Source: CAZPXH01 sp964591085 (GTDB taxonomy: Bacteria > Spirochaetota > Spirochaetia > DSM-27196 > CAZPXH01). From it: DNA of 64,000 nucleotides. The notes under the pieces are model-generated. The model saw nothing but the letters and a program-made list of their open reading frames with translations, had not been told where the DNA came from and did not search any database. Positions 61,468 through 64,000 of this stretch are shown in pieces. A program made the position numbers and the translations under genes. Each line of letters begins with the position of its first letter. Positions within the stretch are counted from its first letter, which is position 1. Location of the stretch: NCBI GenBank assembly GCA_964591085.1, contig CAZPXH010000003.1, forward strand, positions 124,001-188,000, given 5' to 3'.

Positions 61468-62285
61468 GCGCCGGCAGAGCTGCGCCTGCCGGACTCCCGG
61501 TTCTGCTCGTCAGCTTCCATCCGGTTCTTCCACACCCCCGCCTGCCGCTTCACGCGCTCCGAATCGTCCGCCTCACCCAGAACCATGTGGATTCGGCGCA
61601 AGGCGTTCAAATATGCGATTGCCTGGCGGAAGTCATCCGCTCGCTGTGTGCTGAGCTCGTACTTCTCCCGATACCGATCCGCCGCGTGCTGGAGCAGCTG
61701 CTTTGCCAGATCCAGGTGGGCGAGGCGCTCGCGGTATCCTTCCACCCGCGGGTCCAGGCCGGCGACCACGGAGCGGAGGTTCATCAAGTTCTTCACCACT
61801 GCGGCGAGGCGGCCGTCCAGCTCAACAAAGCTCCAGCGCCACTTTGACTCCTTGCCGTAGGCATCCTCCACCGCAGTAATTGTGTAGCCAAGCTTCCGCG
61901 CGATGTTGTAGCGCTGTTCCGTTGAGATGTTGGTGAGGCTCTCATGCCGGTCCTCGTACTCGGAGAACGGCACGTCTATGTAGTTGGTGACAACTTCCTC
62001 CAGCTTGATCACCGCGTCGTAGCAGATCTTCCGGCCCTCGCCGAGATACTTCTCGTTCTTGACGCCAAGGAGGTTCTCAGAGGCGGCGTTCATCACCAGG
62101 TAGTGGCTGGCCACCGCAAGGCGCTTGTCAGCAACCATGAAGCGCTTGGCACTGGCTCCAGGATCCCCGTCAATGACTGACTGAGAGATTGAGTTCGCGC
62201 GTTGATCCAGCGCTTCTATTTCACGCTTGTACTGCTGAATCCTGCCGTTGAAGCGCTGTCTGGCTTCCTCGCTTACGCGTCCCAT
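61464..62285 (-). CDS. Conserved helical cytosolic protein, unknown function
   Basis: 273 residues, no signal or TM; predicted all-helical with charged heptad stretches (RFNGRIQQYKREIEALDQRANSI; LAKQLLQHAADRYREKYELSTQRADDFRQAIAYLNALRRI). Clean gene: three bases after recN, ATG start, 4-bp overlap with the next. It looks like a spirochaete-specific family but I cannot name it. Confidence 0.7.
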   Translation of the reverse strand: MGRVSEEARQRFNGRIQQYKREIEALDQRANSISQSVIDGDPGASAKRFMVADKRLAVASHYLVMNAASENLLGVKNEKYLGEGRKICYDAVIKLEEVVTNYIDVPFSEYEDRHESLTNISTEQRYNIARKLGYTITAVEDAYGKESKWRWSFVELDGRLAAVVKNLMNLRSVVAGLDPRVEGYRERLAHLDLAKQLLQHAADRYREKYELSTQRADDFRQAIAYLNALRRIHMVLGEADDSERVKRQAGVWKNRMEADEQNRESGRRSSAGA

Positions 62286-62288
62286 AGC

Positions 62289-64000
62289 CTACCCCGAGAT
62301 ATCGGCGGCTCGGAGCGCAGAACTGACTTCCTTAAGCAGTTCTCGCGCGTGCTCAAGGGAGGCCGCAGTGCTGCTGTCTCCAGCAAGCATGCGAGCAATC
62401 TCGCTGACGCGGGAGTCCTGATCCAGGCCGTGCACTCTGGTGCGGGTTCTATCCTGCTCTACCACCTTCTCTACCCGGATGTGATTATCCGCCCCGGCCG
62501 CAACGCTCGCAAGGTGGGTGATGCAGAGCACCTGGTGACTGCGCCCGAGCCTGGCGAGGTAGCGACCAACGGCACGAGCAATCTCTCCACCGATTCCCGC
62601 GTCCACCTCGTCAAATACCAGTGTGTCTATGGTGTCAGCCGCGGATAGTGCCGTCTTCAGGGCAAGCATGACCCGGGAGATCTCACCGCCGGATGCAACG
62701 GTCTTCAGGGGCCGCGGGTCCTGGCCGGGATTGGCGGCAATGAGGAATCGCACGTCGTCCATGCCGTTTGCGCCCAGGCTGGGACCGCCGCTCGGCCCTG
62801 TTTTCTGCTCAACAGAGACAGCAAAGCGCGCGCGGTCCATTCCCAGTGCGGAAAGCCCCTCCAGCACCTTCTCTGCAAGCCCGCGAGCCGCAGTCTTCCG
62901 GTGCCCGGAAAGGGTCCGAGCCGCTTCCAGCGCGGCACGCTGCACCCGCTTCAGGCGGTCCTCCAGATCTCGGGTGTTGCCTTCCCAGTTCTCGAGGTCT
63001 GTTATCCGATCCTCCGACTGCTGCCGGTGCTCAAGGACCGCTTCCAGCGACCCTCCGTACTTCCGCTTCAGGTTCTGCAGGGTAGCCAGACGGGACTCCA
63101 CAAACTCCAGCCGATCCGGATCAAAAGCCAGCCGATCAGCGTAGGTCGACAGTTCCGATGAGGCGTCACTGAACTCGTAGTAGAGGCTCTCAATCCTACC
63201 GGCGAGAGCGGACAGCTCCGAGTCAATCTCGGCTGCGTCCTGCAGCCGCGCGCTCAGTGCTCGCATCCCGGAAACCAGCCCGCCATCTTCGCCGTTGGCA
63301 CGCTCGCGGGCATCCGCCACGGTGGCATAGAGGCGCTCATACTGACCGAGCCGGGATCGCTCTCCCTCCAGTTCCTGATCCTCGCCGGGCTCAGGGGAGA
63401 TGCGGTCAATCTCGTCTATGGCAAAGCGAGCGAGCTCCAGATCCCGATCCCGATCCGCAGCGCTCTGTTGCAGGGCTTCCAGGCGCCGCTTGATCTCGCT
63501 TACCTCGGCCACCTTCTCTCGCACCTCTGCCACCTCGGATTCCAGCTCGCCAAAGGCGTCCAGGAGTTCCCGGTGGCGGGACTCAACCAGCAGGCTCTGA
63601 TGCTCATGCTGACCGTGCATGTCCACCGCCAGCCCCATGAACACCGCGAGTTCCTCTCGCGTTACGGGATTGGACTGAACGTAGATCACACCCCTGCCCT
63701 GCTTCTTCACGCTCCGCCGAAGCAGAACCGAGCCTTCATCCGGCTCAATTGCGCGTTCGGCAAGCCAGGCGAGGGCGGGATGGCCGGCGGCAAAGGAAAC
63801 CAGGGCGGAGACCACGGTCTCATCGCCGAACGGCCCAACGGTATCTCCGCTCGCCTTACCGCCAAAGAGGAGGGACAGCGCACCAACCAGCAGGGACTTG
63901 CCCGCGCCGGTCTCGCCGCTGATGACGTTGAGCCCACCGGTGAACTCGATTGTTGCGCGATCGATGATCGCCAGGTTCTGTACGCTGAGCTGCTCAATCA
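62289..64000 (-). CDS. recN: DNA repair protein RecN (start codon cut by window edge)
   Basis: About 570 residues. Translation from the window edge reads (M)IEQLSVQNLAIIDRATIEF then Walker A SGETGAGKSLLVGAL; only the first base of the start codon is missing, so the gene is otherwise complete. Central coiled coil, ABC signature ASGGEISRVMLALKTAL, Walker B TLVFDEVDAGIGG. SMC-like protein for double-strand break repair. First gene of a leftward group of six. Confidence 0.95.
   Translation of the reverse strand, partial: IEQLSVQNLAIIDRATIEFTGGLNVISGETGAGKSLLVGALSLLFGGKASGDTVGPFGDETVVSALVSFAAGHPALAWLAERAIEPDEGSVLLRRSVKKQGRGVIYVQSNPVTREELAVFMGLAVDMHGQHEHQSLLVESRHRELLDAFGELESEVAEVREKVAEVSEIKRRLEALQQSAADRDRDLELARFAIDEIDRISPEPGEDQELEGERSRLGQYERLYATVADARERANGEDGGLVSGMRALSARLQDAAEIDSELSALAGRIESLYYEFSDASSELSTYADRLAFDPDRLEFVESRLATLQNLKRKYGGSLEAVLEHRQQSEDRITDLENWEGNTRDLEDRLKRVQRAALEAARTLSGHRKTAARGLAEKVLEGLSALGMDRARFAVSVEQKTGPSGGPSLGANGMDDVRFLIAANPGQDPRPLKTVASGGEISRVMLALKTALSAADTIDTLVFDEVDAGIGGEIARAVGRYLARLGRSHQVLCITHLASVAAGADNHIRVEKVVEQDRTRTRVHGLDQDSRVSEIARMLAGDSSTAASLEHARELLKEVSSALRAADISG

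Noticed and set aside
1..64000. CRISPR arrays, insertion sequences, tRNA genes, prophage or defence islands
   Set aside because: Looked for repeated spacers, transposase motifs, terminal repeats and cloverleaf patterns; none seen. The two recombinases are Xer housekeeping types, not phage integrases.

Overview
The window (about 60% GC by eye) is ordinary chromosomal core of a spirochaete, most likely a GC-rich, free-living member of the Spirochaetaceae. The evidence is gene order: flgB-flgC-fliE-fliF-fliG-fliH-fliI-fliJ-flbB-fliK-flgD-flgE-flbD-motA-motB-fliL-fliM-fliY-fliO-fliP-fliQ-fliR-flhB-flhA-flhF-flhG, ending in the WhiG/FliA-type sigma factor and FapA. This is the layout known from Treponema and Borrelia. 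I see no phage, insertion sequence, CRISPR array, tRNA or rRNA.

Left end (1-12.9 kb): the 3' end of glgC on the plus strand; then a minus-strand group with a Nudix hydrolase, two small membrane proteins, the NAD(P)HX repair enzyme and a secreted beta-propeller-like protein. It is divergent from secA, with overlapping promoter-like sequences between them. Next are a 42-residue membrane protein and a LysM/M23 cell-wall peptidase on the minus strand, and, divergently, a class B penicillin-binding protein with a PASTA domain coupled to a DUF115/Maf-type protein that ends at a strong terminator.

Middle (12.9-42.8 kb): the flagellar and motility locus, all minus strand and mostly with short overlaps or gaps of a few bases. 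It supplies the rod, MS ring, C ring, export gate, hook, stator, assembly regulators (FlhF, FlhG), sigma factor and a CheA-like kinase.

Right part (42.8-64 kb), same strand and upstream of flgB: hslVU, two Xer recombinases flanking dprA and a TPR lipoprotein, and a reduced division/cell-wall cluster (mraZ, rsmH, ftsL, murF, mraY, ftsW, ftsQ, ftsA, ftsZ). mraZ has a clear sigma-70-like promoter and four 10-bp-phased repeats that look like MraZ operators. Upstream again is recN with three uncharacterised genes, a DUF4912 protein and a GH57 branching-type enzyme. Cell division, DNA processing and flagellar genes thus form an almost unbroken minus-strand block of about 51 kb.

I found no evidence for a new defence or mobile system. 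The most interesting observation is that FlgE has Ser at position 178 and no cysteine anywhere, although Lys165 and Asn179 are kept. Cys178 is the residue used for the lysinoalanine hook cross-link in Treponema denticola. Other points of interest are non-canonical or uncertain starts (PBP, DUF4912 protein, secA), the small protein missed by length cut-offs, and RNA hairpins inside the flagellar operon.
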